Assembly: GCF_017312725.1 (NCBI RefSeq)
Contig: NZ_BOPO01000150.1
Coordinates: 124,001-188,000 of the forward strand
From: Actinocatenispora comari
Lineage (GTDB): Bacteria; Actinomycetota; Actinomycetes; Mycobacteriales; Micromonosporaceae
DNA: 64,000 bases
Reading direction: 5' to 3'
The first letter of the stretch is position 1; each line of letters begins with the position of its first letter. The notes under the pieces were generated by a model, which saw nothing but the letters and a program-made list of their open reading frames with translations, had not been told where the DNA came from and did no database searches. Both the position numbers and the translations under genes were made by a program. Shown here in pieces: positions 8,306 through 17,119 of this stretch.

Positions 8306-9319
8306 GTGATCGACGGAACGGTCCCGAGCCGGCAGGCCGGGCTGCTGCTGGGGGCGCTGCGTCGCGCTGGGCTCGGAGAGGGCGTCCGGGCCCGGCTGCC
8401 GGAGTTGGCCGACGACGTGCTGGCAGACGAACTCGCCCGCCCGTCGACCTCCAGCGCGATCCAGCTGTGGCGCGAGTTCACCCTGCTGCCGGACGACACC
8501 TTCATCGACTTGTTTCCCGCCGGCACGCTGCCACTGGGCGCGTTCGGCGTCTGGGACTACCTCTACACGGCCGGCCACGACCTCGCCGACTCCATCCGGC
8601 TGGCCACCGCACACATCGGCAACCTGGCCGACCCCTCCGTCGAACGACTCGAACTCATCGAAGCCGACGGGCTGCTGAGGTTGCAACGCGCCAACAGCGT
8701 CCCCGGTGACCCGGACGTCGCGGCCGTGATCGAACAGTTCGCCATGCTGCTGTACCTGTCCCGCTCCCGCGACGCGACCGGCCGGATGCTGACCCCGGCG
8801 CAGGTCAGCTTCACCCAACGCGCGCCGCGCCGGCACGGCAACCTTGCCCGTGCTCTGGGCACGAACCGCATCGAGTTCGACGCCGAGTACAACTCGCTGA
8901 CGCTGCGCAGCGACGACGGTCGGCTCGAGATCCCCCAGTTCCGGCCGGGACTGGGCGAGGTGTTGGGCAGGCACGCCGAGATGCTGCTCACCGCGTCGCG
9001 GCCGGTCCGATCCTGGCACGCCGGCTTCCGTACCGTGTTGCGGCGCAGCTTCGACGGCCGCGAGGTCTCTCTCGATGCGGTGGCGCGCCGGATGCGCATC
9101 AGCACCCGTACCCTGCAACGCCGGCTCGCCGAGCACCACACCACCTGGCGCGAGGAGGTGGAGGCAGCCCGCCGTGACGTGGCCACCACGCTGCTACGCG
9201 ACAGCCCGCTGCCGGTCGCCGCGATCGCCGCCCGCGTCGGCTACAGCGACGTACGCACCCTGCGTCGCGCGGTCCACCGATGGCACGGCCGTTCGCCCAG
9301 CGCGCTCCGAGCAGCCTGA
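8306..9319 (+). CDS. AraC-family regulator with arabinose-binding-like N-terminal domain
   Basis: 337 aa from GTG 8306, where family similarity begins (VIDGTVPSRQAGLLLGALRR). The N-terminal ~220 residues follow the layout of OruR/ArgR-like AraC regulators: FTLLPDDTFIDLF and PLGAFGVWDYLYTAG. The C-terminal ~100 residues carry the two AraC helix-turn-helices: LDAVARRMRISTRTLQRRL and VAAIAARVGYSDVRTLRRAV. Members of this subfamily usually act as transcriptional activators. No target is obvious; the next gene is convergent. Confidence 0.88.
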   Translation: MIDGTVPSRQAGLLLGALRRAGLGEGVRARLPELADDVLADELARPSTSSAIQLWREFTLLPDDTFIDLFPAGTLPLGAFGVWDYLYTAGHDLADSIRLATAHIGNLADPSVERLELIEADGLLRLQRANSVPGDPDVAAVIEQFAMLLYLSRSRDATGRMLTPAQVSFTQRAPRRHGNLARALGTNRIEFDAEYNSLTLRSDDGRLEIPQFRPGLGEVLGRHAEMLLTASRPVRSWHAGFRTVLRRSFDGREVSLDAVARRMRISTRTLQRRLAEHHTTWREEVEAARRDVATTLLRDSPLPVAAIAARVGYSDVRTLRRAVHRWHGRSPSALRAA

Positions 9320-9337
9320 TCGCGCCCTGGCACCAGC

Positions 9338-9379
9338 GGTGACCGCCGCCGTCCCGATCCGGTGCCGGCGGCGGTCACC
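9338..9379. terminator. Strong bidirectional hairpin terminator
   Basis: GGTGACCGCCGCC (9338-9350) is perfectly complementary to GGCGGCGGTCACC (9367-9379). One more pair makes a 14-bp stem with a 14-nt loop. It fills most of the 67-bp gap between the convergent AraC and hemerythrin genes, so it can stop transcripts from both sides. Confidence 0.8.
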
Positions 9380-9386
9380 CGGCGAC

Positions 9387-10022
9387 TCACGCGCGGCGCC
9401 ACAACTCCAGCGCCTCGTACGCCGGCTGCCACTGCGTCAGGTACGCCTGGTACGCCGGCTCGGGCAGCGGCGAGAGCATCGTGGCGCGTACCCGCTCGTC
9501 GGCCCCGTCCAACAGCCACGGCAGCAGCCGCGGCGCGTTCGGCCCGATCCGCTGCGCATGCACCTGACCGAAGTGCCCCCACTGCTCGGGCGTCAGGAAG
9601 GCCCCGATCACCGGCAGCGCCGCGCCTTCCTCGTGTTCGAGGTGACCGTTGAGGGCGGTGACCAACGCGTCGAGCAGGTCACCCACCGGCGCCTCCGGCT
9701 CGCCCAGCGCCGCCTCGATGTCCTGCAGGATCGGATCGATCGCGGCGTGCTCGGCCTCCATCGCATCCAACAGCGCCAACTCGTCCGGTCGGTCGACCAG
9801 CCGCTGCCGCATCGCCGGCCACAACGCGTCGTCCTCGGCCGTGTGATGGATGTGCAGGGAGGTCTTGAACAGGTCCCAGCCCACGGCCGTGGCGAGAACC
9901 CGTCGGGGCTCGTCACCGGCCTGGCCGGCGAACCGGGCCAGATGCGTCATGTCCCGGCGCAGCGCGTCGTGCATGGCGTACATCGCCGTCATGTCGAGAG
10001 TGCTCAAAGTCGTGTCCTTCAA
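9387..10022 (-). CDS. Hemerythrin HHE-domain protein
   Basis: 211 aa with the diiron-ligand motifs of HHE hemerythrins in order: MHDALRRD, LHIHHTAEDDALW, MEAEHAAID and HLEHEEGAALPV. The C-terminal ~60 residues (WGHFGQVHAQRI onward) form an extra helical region found in actinobacterial members. These proteins bind O2 or NO or act in redox stress. It lies 18 bp downstream of the AhpD-like gene on the same strand, suggesting a small stress operon. Confidence 0.9.
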   Translation of the reverse strand: MKDTTLSTLDMTAMYAMHDALRRDMTHLARFAGQAGDEPRRVLATAVGWDLFKTSLHIHHTAEDDALWPAMRQRLVDRPDELALLDAMEAEHAAIDPILQDIEAALGEPEAPVGDLLDALVTALNGHLEHEEGAALPVIGAFLTPEQWGHFGQVHAQRIGPNAPRLLPWLLDGADERVRATMLSPLPEPAYQAYLTQWQPAYEALELWRRA

Positions 10023-10040
10023 CGCTGCTAGGGAACCCGG

Positions 10041-10502
10041 TCAGCCCCAGGCGGCCCCGGCCGGCTCCTGGATGGTGGCGTTGAGGCGGTTGAACAGGTT
10101 GGTCACCGAGATGACCAGGATCAGCGCCGCCAGCTGCTTCTCGTCGAAGTGGTCGGCGGCCCGGCCCCACAGTTCGTCGCTGACCGCCTCGGACGACCGG
10201 TCGGCCAGCCGCGTCATCGACTCGGCCAACTGCAGCGCGCTCCGTTCCGCGTCGGAGAACCACGGCGCCTCCCGCCACGCCGCGACTCCCGCGATCCGCT
10301 CACTGCTGGTACCGGCCTTGATCAGGTTCTGGGTGTGGGCGTGCACGCAGGCGCTGCACCCGTTGATCTGGCTGGCTCGCAGCCCGACGATCTCCTGCAG
10401 TTCGGGCGACAGGCCGCCCTGGTTGACGGCCTTGAAGATGCTGCCGATGCCCTTCATGCCATCGGGCAGCACGAAGGCCGGGTTCTTCATTCTCGCGGGC
10501 AT
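10041..10502 (-). CDS. Carboxymuconolactone decarboxylase/AhpD-like protein
   Basis: 153 aa from ATG 10502 (GAGGA upstream). The AhpD-type redox motif CSACVHAHTQ follows LRASQINGC, with the partner helix VAAWREAPWFSDAERSAL. Family members are peroxidase adaptors or alkylhydroperoxidases using the CxxC and a nearby His. Co-transcription with the hemerythrin gene supports a role in oxidative or nitrosative defence; the actual substrate is unknown. Confidence 0.9.
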   Translation of the reverse strand: MPARMKNPAFVLPDGMKGIGSIFKAVNQGGLSPELQEIVGLRASQINGCSACVHAHTQNLIKAGTSSERIAGVAAWREAPWFSDAERSALQLAESMTRLADRSSEAVSDELWGRAADHFDEKQLAALILVISVTNLFNRLNATIQEPAGAAWG

Positions 10503-10829
10503 GCGTTCCTCACTTGCTGGATCCGGTCGACTGCGGGCCGGGAAATCCAGGCCCGCAACCGAACCGTAGAGCCAGGCGGAGCGCGCGAGGGAGGACCTCA
10601 CACGCCAGCCACCGGACCCAACCCGCCAGGATTCCTGTCACTGGGCCGGTTCGTACGCTCAGGTCGAAGCTCACGCACGCGGGCTCGTGCCGCTGGGCGG
10701 GGCCGTGCCATTCCCGGCCGAGTGCCCGCGTCGTTCCCGGCCGAGTGTCGACCGTGCGGAACGCACCCGACGCCGACGAGGCGAGCGGACCCGTCGCCAG
10801 CACGAGCGGCCCCGGGCCCGTGACCGGCT
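10503..10829 (-). other. Intergenic region with a hairpin upstream of the AhpD-like gene
   Basis: 327 bp without a supportable gene. TGCGGGCC (10532-10539) pairs with GGCCCGCA (10550-10557) around a 10-nt loop, 30-55 nt upstream of the AhpD-like start. It could lie in that gene's 5' leader or end the DinB transcript. The rest shows nothing definite. Confidence 0.45.
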
Positions 10830-11549
10830 CTACCCGGCGTCCTGCGCCTCGATCAGGTCGAGGTCGCGGACGCAGAAGCCGTGGTGCTCGAAGGTCTCGT
10901 TGAGCACGGTGCCGAGGCACTGCCGCACCGAGCGGCCCCGGGCGTACGGCGGCCAGACGTCGTCGTCGGGCACCGGTGCCGGCGCCGCGAGTTGCGCGGC
11001 GCTGACCTGGTCGAGCCAGGCCTGCAGCTCCGCGGTCTGCGCCGCACGCACGCCGACGATCTCGTCGAGGCTGGGATCGAGCGAGAGGTCGATCCCGTGC
11101 GCTTCGCGGTAGGGGTCGACGGTGGGACCGATGCCCATCGGCGTGAACAGCTCCGTCGAGCCCAGGCAGCAGCGGCGGAACCACGAGTCGTGGACGAAGA
11201 CCAGGTGACGCATCGTCTGCACCGCCGACCACTCGTCGTTCACGCTGCGGCGCTCGATGCCCGGGGTGCGGCGGATCCGCTCGATCGTGGCGGTCCAGCC
11301 GGCGTGGAGCCGACGCGCTGCCTCGCGCAGGTCGGCAGGCTCCTCGGAGCGGATCAGCACCCGCACCGGATGGCGCCGGTCGAGCTCGGCCTCGACGTAC
11401 TCGGTGACCTCGACACCGTTCACGACGAGGTTGGTGACCAGCCCGTCGATGACGGCATCCTGCATGACGACGCCGATCAGGCGTGCCCCGGTCAGATCGC
11501 ACTCGCGGAATTCCGCTCCGTGCAGGTCTTCGTCCACATATCGCGTCAT
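10830..11549 (-). CDS. DinB-family protein with pentapeptide-like N-terminus
   Basis: 239 aa from ATG 11549; an in-frame ATG at 11558 is also possible and neither has a clear ribosome site. The N-terminus (LHGAEFRECDLTGARLIGVV) has two or three pentapeptide-like units. A DinB_2 four-helix bundle follows with candidate metal histidines in MRHLVFVHDSWF and FEHHGFCVRDLD. DinB-fold proteins include metal-dependent thiol transferases and many of unknown role. It is divergent from the peptidase E unit. Confidence 0.8.
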   Translation of the reverse strand: MTRYVDEDLHGAEFRECDLTGARLIGVVMQDAVIDGLVTNLVVNGVEVTEYVEAELDRRHPVRVLIRSEEPADLREAARRLHAGWTATIERIRRTPGIERRSVNDEWSAVQTMRHLVFVHDSWFRRCCLGSTELFTPMGIGPTVDPYREAHGIDLSLDPSLDEIVGVRAAQTAELQAWLDQVSAAQLAAPAPVPDDDVWPPYARGRSVRQCLGTVLNETFEHHGFCVRDLDLIEAQDAG

Positions 11550-11797
11550 GCTCGGCATGCTAGGTCCGGGCACCGACAGGACGGCTGCCTGCGGCTCGAT
11601 TCGGCCTCATGCAGGTCCTGACCGAGCGCGAGGAACGCGTGACCGTCCTGATCTTCTTCTCCCCCGGTGCCGCGACGGTGCGGGCAGGCGGAGATCCGTC
11701 GAATCTCCGGCCGGGTGGTCGGATCCGGACCGTTGCGTTCGTGGAACAGGTGAACGGCGCCGATCGAGGCGCCACACGCGAGACAAGGAGCCAGGCG

Positions 11798-11860
11798 ATG
11801 ACACGTCCGCGGTGTTCGCGCGACCCGAATCCGTCGCACCCGACTCGGGAGGCGTCGTGA
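11798..11860 (+). CDS. 20-codon mini-ORF coupled to peptidase E
   Basis: ATG 11798 is preceded by AAGGAG (11785-11790) with 7-nt spacing, a better ribosome site than most genes here. It encodes MTRPRCSRDPNPSHPTREAS, and its TGA overlaps the GTG start of the next gene (GTGA at 11857-11860). This architecture fits a leader peptide or translational-coupling ORF; the peptide itself resembles nothing known. The upstream 11550-11797 stretch holds the divergent promoters and no other gene. Confidence 0.45.
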   Translation: MTRPRCSRDPNPSHPTREAS

Positions 11861-12525
11861 AGCTGCTTCTCACCTCCGGCGGCGTCACCAACGAGAGCAT
11901 CCGGGATGCGCTGGTCGATCTGCTGGGCAAGCCGATCGCCGCGTCCCGTGCGCTCTGCGTCCCCACGGCGCAGTGGGGTCAACCGATGCTCGGGCCCGTC
12001 TCGGTGCGCAACTTCGTCGTCGGCGAGCCCCCGTGGCACCCGATGACCGGCCTGGGCTGGGCGTCCCTGGGCGTCCTGGAACTCACCGCGCTGCCCAGTA
12101 TCGGAGCGCAGCGGTGGGTGCCCTGGGTCCGCGAGGCCGACGCGTTGCTGGTCGACGGTGGCGAGGCGACGTTCCTGTACCACTGGATGCGGGAGTCCGG
12201 GCTGTCCGGGCTCATCGCGTCGCTACCGGAGACGGTCTGGGTCGGGCTCAGCGCCGGCAGCATGGTGATGGCACCGCGAATCGGGAGCGACTTCGTCAAC
12301 TGGGCCGCCGCGCCGGACGACCGCACGCTCGGGGTCGTCGACTTCTCGATCTACCCGCACCTGGACCACGAACAGCTGCCGGACAACACGATGGCCGACG
12401 CGGAACGGTGGGCCGCCGACCTCGGCGGACCCGCGTACGCGATCGACGACCAGACCGCCATCACGGTCGCCGACGGCACGGTCGAGGTCGTCTCCGAAGG
12501 GCACTGGAGAGCCTTCCCCGCATAG
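11857..12525 (+). CDS. Peptidase E-like protein (S51 family)
   Basis: 222 aa from GTG 11857 with GGGAGG upstream. The S51 fold is recognisable: LLLTSGGVTN at the start, DALLVDGGEATFLYHW and the nucleophile motif GLSAGS (Ser near residue 132), then SIYPHLDH. E. coli PepE cleaves Asp-X dipeptides and cyanophycinase is a relative; actinobacterial homologues like this one are uncharacterised. Its start is coupled to the preceding 20-codon ORF. It is convergent with the Hsp70-like gene 45 bp away. Confidence 0.85.
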   Translation: MKLLLTSGGVTNESIRDALVDLLGKPIAASRALCVPTAQWGQPMLGPVSVRNFVVGEPPWHPMTGLGWASLGVLELTALPSIGAQRWVPWVREADALLVDGGEATFLYHWMRESGLSGLIASLPETVWVGLSAGSMVMAPRIGSDFVNWAAAPDDRTLGVVDFSIYPHLDHEQLPDNTMADAERWAADLGGPAYAIDDQTAITVADGTVEVVSEGHWRAFPA

Positions 12526-12570
12526 CCGCCGACGCCTGTCAAAACGCCTCGGCGCCCGGCTCGTGCCCTC

Positions 12571-14076
12571 TCAGCTGGCCCGTACCAGCAGGGCGATCGT
12601 CGTGACGACGTAGTACCCGACGGCGACGACGGCGGCCGGGCGCATCGACCTGGCCTCGTCGCGCCCGAACCGCAGCATCAGGGCCCATGCGGCGATCCAG
12701 ACGATGCCGGCGCTGAGCAGGTTGAACAGGCAGCACAGGATCGTCGCCCACCAGGCAAGGTCGGCTGCGTAGACCAACATGAAGGTGAGAAACAGCCCAC
12801 CGGCCAGTACCAGCACGCCGACCGGTACCGAGAGCCCCTCGGCATCGTCGCGGCGGGTGTCCTGGCCGTCGTCCTGCCCGTCGGTCCGCGGCGGCGGGTG
12901 GAAGGGCGAGTCGGGAGCGGCCGTGGCTTGCGGGGCGGGCGCGCCTGTGGGCCGGTCCGACGCTTCGCCCGGGACCGGCGTCGGCCGCGCGGTGGCTGGG
13001 CGGCCGGCCGGCCGGCGATGCGGGGCACCGGCGTGGACCGCGAGGAGCGCGCCGTGGGCAACGGCGAACTCCGGCTGTTCGGTGACGATCGGCGGGATGC
13101 GCAGCGCCCGGTGCAGGGTACTGGCGACGAGCGGCATCCGGCTGGCGCCCCCGGTCAGGTACAGCGCGGCGCGCGGGGGCACCTCGAGCCCCGCGGTGGC
13201 CAGGGCCGCCCGGGTGGCGCGAACCGTACGGTCGATGAGTGGTTGCGCGATCGCGTCGAGCTGTTCGCGGCCGAGCGGCGCGTCGAGGTCCAACAACGGA
13301 ACGTGCACGAAGGTCTGCGCGGATCGGGACAGCAGTTCCTTGGCGGTGCGTACCTGATCGAGCAGTTGGCGCTGGTGCCGCTGGTCGGCGGCGCTGGCCG
13401 GCTGACGCAGGCGCGTCCAGGCATCGGGGTCCCGGTGCCGGTAGGTGGCGTCCAGGTGGGCCAGGATGGCGGCGTCGATGTCGAGTCCGCCGGTGTCCGG
13501 CAGCCCGTCGGAGGCGAGGACCCGATCGGCGTGGACGACGGACACGTCGTGCGTCCCTCCACCCAGGTCGTACACGATCAGCGGTACGCCGGAGCCGGCG
13601 GCGCTGTCCGGCCGGTGCCGGTGCGCGGCGGCGATCGGCTCGGCGAGCAGGTGCGGCTCCGGCAGCCCGGCCCGTTGCGCCGCGTGCACGAGCACCTGCC
13701 GGCGCCGGGTGCCCCAGGCGGCGGGATGGGTGAGGACGACCGTACCGACGTCGCCGGGGGTGGACCGGTCGGCGTCCTCCGCGGCCCGGCGCAGTACCGC
13801 GGCGAACAGCTCCGGCACGTCCACCTCGGCGCCGAGCAGGACGCTGCCGTCGTCGATGCGGAGCTTCGGGTTCGGCTCCAACCGTTCCGGCGCGGCACCG
13901 GCCGCGTGCAGGGCGTCCCGCCCGACCAGCAGCGTCCCGGCGTCCTGCGCGAACACCGCCGACGGCAGCACCGGGGAACCGTCGAACAACAGCTGCTCGA
14001 TCCGTCCGTCCGGCCGACGCAGCGCGGCGACGGTGTTCGACGTACCCAGGTCGATCGCCAGCGTCGCATCCGTCAC
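12571..14076 (-). CDS. Membrane-anchored Hsp70-like protein
   Basis: 501 aa. The actin-like ATPase is clear: phosphate-1 DLGTSNTV (residues 9-16), phosphate-2 VYDLGGGTHD and adenosine motif LTGGASRMP. After about residue 350 there is no peptide-binding domain. A Pro/Ala-rich linker leads to a C-terminal hydrophobic region (VGVLVLAGGLFLTFMLVYAA, ILCCLFNLLSAGIVWIAAWA, VVAVGYYVVTTIALLV), predicting three transmembrane helices. It is therefore a tethered Hsp70 ATPase rather than DnaK. Similar Hsp70-TM proteins occur in actinobacteria with unknown function. It is not next to grpE or dnaJ. Confidence 0.88.
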   Translation of the reverse strand: MTDATLAIDLGTSNTVAALRRPDGRIEQLLFDGSPVLPSAVFAQDAGTLLVGRDALHAAGAAPERLEPNPKLRIDDGSVLLGAEVDVPELFAAVLRRAAEDADRSTPGDVGTVVLTHPAAWGTRRRQVLVHAAQRAGLPEPHLLAEPIAAAHRHRPDSAAGSGVPLIVYDLGGGTHDVSVVHADRVLASDGLPDTGGLDIDAAILAHLDATYRHRDPDAWTRLRQPASAADQRHQRQLLDQVRTAKELLSRSAQTFVHVPLLDLDAPLGREQLDAIAQPLIDRTVRATRAALATAGLEVPPRAALYLTGGASRMPLVASTLHRALRIPPIVTEQPEFAVAHGALLAVHAGAPHRRPAGRPATARPTPVPGEASDRPTGAPAPQATAAPDSPFHPPPRTDGQDDGQDTRRDDAEGLSVPVGVLVLAGGLFLTFMLVYAADLAWWATILCCLFNLLSAGIVWIAAWALMLRFGRDEARSMRPAAVVAVGYYVVTTIALLVRAS

Positions 14077-14229
14077 GGCCGCAACCTACCAACGGCCCGC
14101 CCGATCACGCGCGGACGCCGGTGGTGCCTCGCCGGCCCGGTCGGCTGGCTGGACCGCGGCGTGCGCCGGCGTCGAGGAGTCACGGACCAGGCATCGCCTC
14201 GTGCGGCGACGAGTGCCGGGCCCGACCGG

Positions 14230-16131
14230 TCAGCCCTGGAGCCAGCGGTCGAACCAGGCGCGGGTGCGGCGCAGGAAGTCGAGCTGGTGGTTGCGTTCCT
14301 CGATCGAGTGGCCCTCCCGGGGGTAGACCACGAACTCGTGCTCGACGCCGAAGTGCCGCAGCGCCCGGTGCAGGTACACGGCCTGCCCGAGCGGGACGTT
14401 GGTGTCCTCGGCGCCGTGCAGGATGAGCACCGGGGTACGGATGCGGCCGGCGAAGGAGATGGGGCTGACCGCGTCGTGCGGGTGCGGCCCGGTGCCGGAC
14501 CAGCCGGTACTGCCGCCGAGCGCGGCCTCGAACTGGCCGTTCTCCCCGGTCGCGGCGAGCATGCCCCAGTCGGTGACGCCGGCGCTGACCAGCGCGGCCC
14601 GGAACCGTTCGGTCTGGCCGACCGCCCAGGCGGCCATGAAGCCGCCGTGGCTCCCGCCCGCGATGCCCAGCCGGTCGGGATCGGCGATGCCCTCGGCGAC
14701 GAGCCGGTCGATGCCGGCCAGGATGTCGGTCCACTCCTCCCCGCCGACCCGCCCCGCCACCCGGGCCGCGAACTCGTGCCCGCGGCCCTGGCCGCCGCGC
14801 GGGTTGGGCAGGAACACCGCGTACCCGGCGTCGGCGAGCCACTGCGCGCTCGGATGCCAGAACAGCTGGAGGCTGTCGGCGTACCGGCCGTACGGGCCGC
14901 CGTGCACGATGGTGACGAGCGGGAACGGTCCGTCCGCGGCGCTCCGGCCGACCGGCAGCACCAGCAGACCGTCCAGGTCCAGGCCGTCGGCGGCGCGGTA
15001 GGCGAGCGGCCGCTGGGTACCGAACGCGACACCGTCCAGTTCCGGCCGGGTGTCGGTGACCTGGCGCAGCGGCCCGGCGGGCGAGCCGACGTACACGTTC
15101 GTCGGCCGGTACCGGGCGCCGGTCAGCGCCGCGACCGTCGTCCCCGCGGGGGTGGCGGTGAGCGAGTCGAGGTGCCCAGGGTGTTGCGACAGCGGCGTCG
15201 GACCGTCGCGGTCGAGCCGGGCCAGGGTGGTGTTCAGCCCGTCGGCGAACACCACCAGCGGGGCGGCCTCGGTCTGCACCAGCTCGGTGGGGCACATCGG
15301 CAGACCGGCGGTCCGGTTGCGCCGCGCGCCACCGCCCACGGCCAGGTCGAACACGGCGGTACCGGCCGCCAGCAGCGGTGGGGTGAGGGCGAGGTACCCG
15401 AGGTGCCAACCGTCCTCGTCCGGCCACCAGGCGAGCGACTGCGCGTCGGCCTCGACCGGTCCGAGGTCCTCCGCGGCGCCGGTGGCGGGGTCGAACAGGT
15501 ACACCCGCCCGGTGCGGGGACCGTAGTCGAGGTCGGCGCTCGCCTGAGTGAGTACGGCGAGCGGGCCGCCGTCGGGTCGCTGCCGCAGCTCCACGACGTG
15601 CCGGTCGACGAACACCGGCGGCGTGGTGAGCTGGCCGGTACCCAGGTCCAGCAGCCGCAACCGGCTTCGCGGCTCCCGCGCGCCGACCACGATCGCGTCG
15701 TCGCGGTCCCGGGCACGGCGGACGTCCTGTTCGGTGGGCTCGTCCTCGGCCAGCAGCGCGACCAGCTCGGGATCGCCCAGCGGCAGGTGATCGACGATGC
15801 CGGTGGGCCAGTCGGTCACCGCGGTCACGGCGCCGCCGGCGAGGGTGAGCCGGTGCACCTGCGGAACGCCGCGCTCGGCCCGATCGGACAGGAAGTACAG
15901 CGTGCCCGAGTCCGCCGACCAGCGCGGCCGGGACTCCGTCGCCGTGTCGGCGGTCGCCCGACGCCACCTGACCTCGCCGTCGAGGTCGGTGAGCCAGAGC
16001 TCGGTGTCGAGGTGGTCACCGGCCCGGCTGCCGGGCGCGAGAACGTAGCACAGCAGCCGCCCGTTCGGGGCGAGCGCCGGGTCCTGCGGTACGCGACCAT
16101 CAACCACGAGCTCGGCGGTCAGACCTGTCAT
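14230..16131 (-). CDS. Prolyl-oligopeptidase family (S9) peptidase
   Basis: 633 aa from ATG 16131. The N-terminal ~370 residues form a beta-propeller-like region (PALAPNGRLLCYVLAPGSR, RPRWSADSGTLYFLSDRAER). The C-terminal alpha/beta hydrolase has nucleophile motif IAGGSHGGFMAAW, acid HGAEDTNVPLGQ and histidine EGHSIEERNHQ. This is typical of acylaminoacyl-peptidase or S9C dipeptidyl-peptidase-like enzymes, which trim short peptides. No signal peptide is seen, so it is probably cytosolic. Nothing is recognisable in the 153 bp downstream or the 195 bp upstream. Confidence 0.92.
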   Translation of the reverse strand: MTGLTAELVVDGRVPQDPALAPNGRLLCYVLAPGSRAGDHLDTELWLTDLDGEVRWRRATADTATESRPRWSADSGTLYFLSDRAERGVPQVHRLTLAGGAVTAVTDWPTGIVDHLPLGDPELVALLAEDEPTEQDVRRARDRDDAIVVGAREPRSRLRLLDLGTGQLTTPPVFVDRHVVELRQRPDGGPLAVLTQASADLDYGPRTGRVYLFDPATGAAEDLGPVEADAQSLAWWPDEDGWHLGYLALTPPLLAAGTAVFDLAVGGGARRNRTAGLPMCPTELVQTEAAPLVVFADGLNTTLARLDRDGPTPLSQHPGHLDSLTATPAGTTVAALTGARYRPTNVYVGSPAGPLRQVTDTRPELDGVAFGTQRPLAYRAADGLDLDGLLVLPVGRSAADGPFPLVTIVHGGPYGRYADSLQLFWHPSAQWLADAGYAVFLPNPRGGQGRGHEFAARVAGRVGGEEWTDILAGIDRLVAEGIADPDRLGIAGGSHGGFMAAWAVGQTERFRAALVSAGVTDWGMLAATGENGQFEAALGGSTGWSGTGPHPHDAVSPISFAGRIRTPVLILHGAEDTNVPLGQAVYLHRALRHFGVEHEFVVYPREGHSIEERNHQLDFLRRTRAWFDRWLQG

Positions 16132-16326
16132 GCGCCCAGTCTGCCCACGCCCCCGGCACACCACGCAAACGAGTTTGCCGCGGGCCGCGCGGCGGGTTTC
16201 CGGGCAGCTCGTCGCCGGCCACTCGGCGTGAAACTGCCGCTTCCCACGCGTACCGCGCGGCGGTTCGTCCCGAACTCTCCAGCCGACCCGAGCCGCCGCT
16301 CGACGAATGCCCCTCGGACCGGCGGA

Positions 16327-16938
16327 TCATCCGGGTGTCGGTGACGGGGCGAACAGCCTGTCCAGGTACTGGTCGATCGCCGTCAGGGCGTCGCGGGGCC
16401 GGAGGACGCCCATCTCGAGGAGCGGGGTGAAGCCGGTGAGGGCAAGCAGCAGGTTCGTCTCCACGGTCGGGTCGCGGTCGGCGGTGATGTGGCCGTCGGC
16501 GATGGCTCGCCGGACCAGCTTCGCGACCTGGGTACGACCGTGCCGCAGGCCGTCGCGCGCCCTGCTGCGGGCATCGTCGTCGTGCAGCGCGGTCAGCACG
16601 TACGCCGCCTGTACCCGGCTCGCGGTCCGGGCGTCCGGCCCCAACGGCAGCATCTCGACCAGCAGGGCCCGCAGCACGTCGCGGGGATGTGGGGCGTCGC
16701 CGAGCTCGTGCAGCCGCCGGGTGACCCGACCGGCGGTCTGCTCGGAGACCAGGTCCACGGCGAAGTTCAGCAGTTCCGCCCGCGAGGGGAAGTAGTGCTG
16801 CAGCTGTCCGAGCGAGATGCCGGCCTCGGCGGCGACGTCTCGCAGCGACAGCTGCAGGATTCCGTCCCGATCGACGACGCGCCACAGCGCTCGGGCGATC
16901 CGGTCCCGGCGCTCGTGCTGGTCCACCTGTTTCGGCAT
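16327..16938 (-). CDS. TetR-family regulator
   Basis: 203 aa from ATG 16938, with GAGGGG upstream. The HTH is ALWRVVDRDGILQLSLRDVA and AEAGISLGQLQHYFPSRAEL, followed by the C-terminal ligand-binding region of the TetR_C_6 (BetI-like) type. It lies downstream of the oxoamine synthase on the same strand, separated by 181 bp containing a direct repeat that may be its operator. It could therefore mark the left edge of the polyketide cluster, though it may be unrelated. Confidence 0.88.
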   Translation of the reverse strand: MPKQVDQHERRDRIARALWRVVDRDGILQLSLRDVAAEAGISLGQLQHYFPSRAELLNFAVDLVSEQTAGRVTRRLHELGDAPHPRDVLRALLVEMLPLGPDARTASRVQAAYVLTALHDDDARSRARDGLRHGRTQVAKLVRRAIADGHITADRDPTVETNLLLALTGFTPLLEMGVLRPRDALTAIDQYLDRLFAPSPTPG

Positions 16939-16964
16939 GCGCGCTTCCCCTCGACGGCGCATTG

Positions 16965-16985
16965 CAATACACCTGACACAATACA
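16965..16985 (-). promoter_or_regulatory. Direct repeat CAATACA x2 upstream of the TetR gene
   Basis: CAATACA at 16965-16971 and 16979-16985 (TGTATTG in the gene's direction) is repeated with a 14-bp period. It lies 27-47 bp upstream of the TetR start in an AT-rich island. It may be the autoregulatory operator or overlap the -10/-35 region. Confidence 0.4.
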
Positions 16986-17119
16986 GCCGACTTGGAGCCT
17001 GGGCGCTCGACGCGTGTACGCACGATGCCGGCGCGACCCTGCCGCTGACGGAGTGGGGGTTGCCGGCTGGCATCACGCCCGCGGTGGCTGGCGGGCGCGG
17101 CCGGAGCGGAAGGGGGCGG

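Noticed and set aside
12898-16344. Frame of over 1100 codons antisense to the Hsp70-like and S9 peptidase genes
   Set aside because: Shadow frame spanning two well-supported genes on the other strand, with no recognisable protein family.
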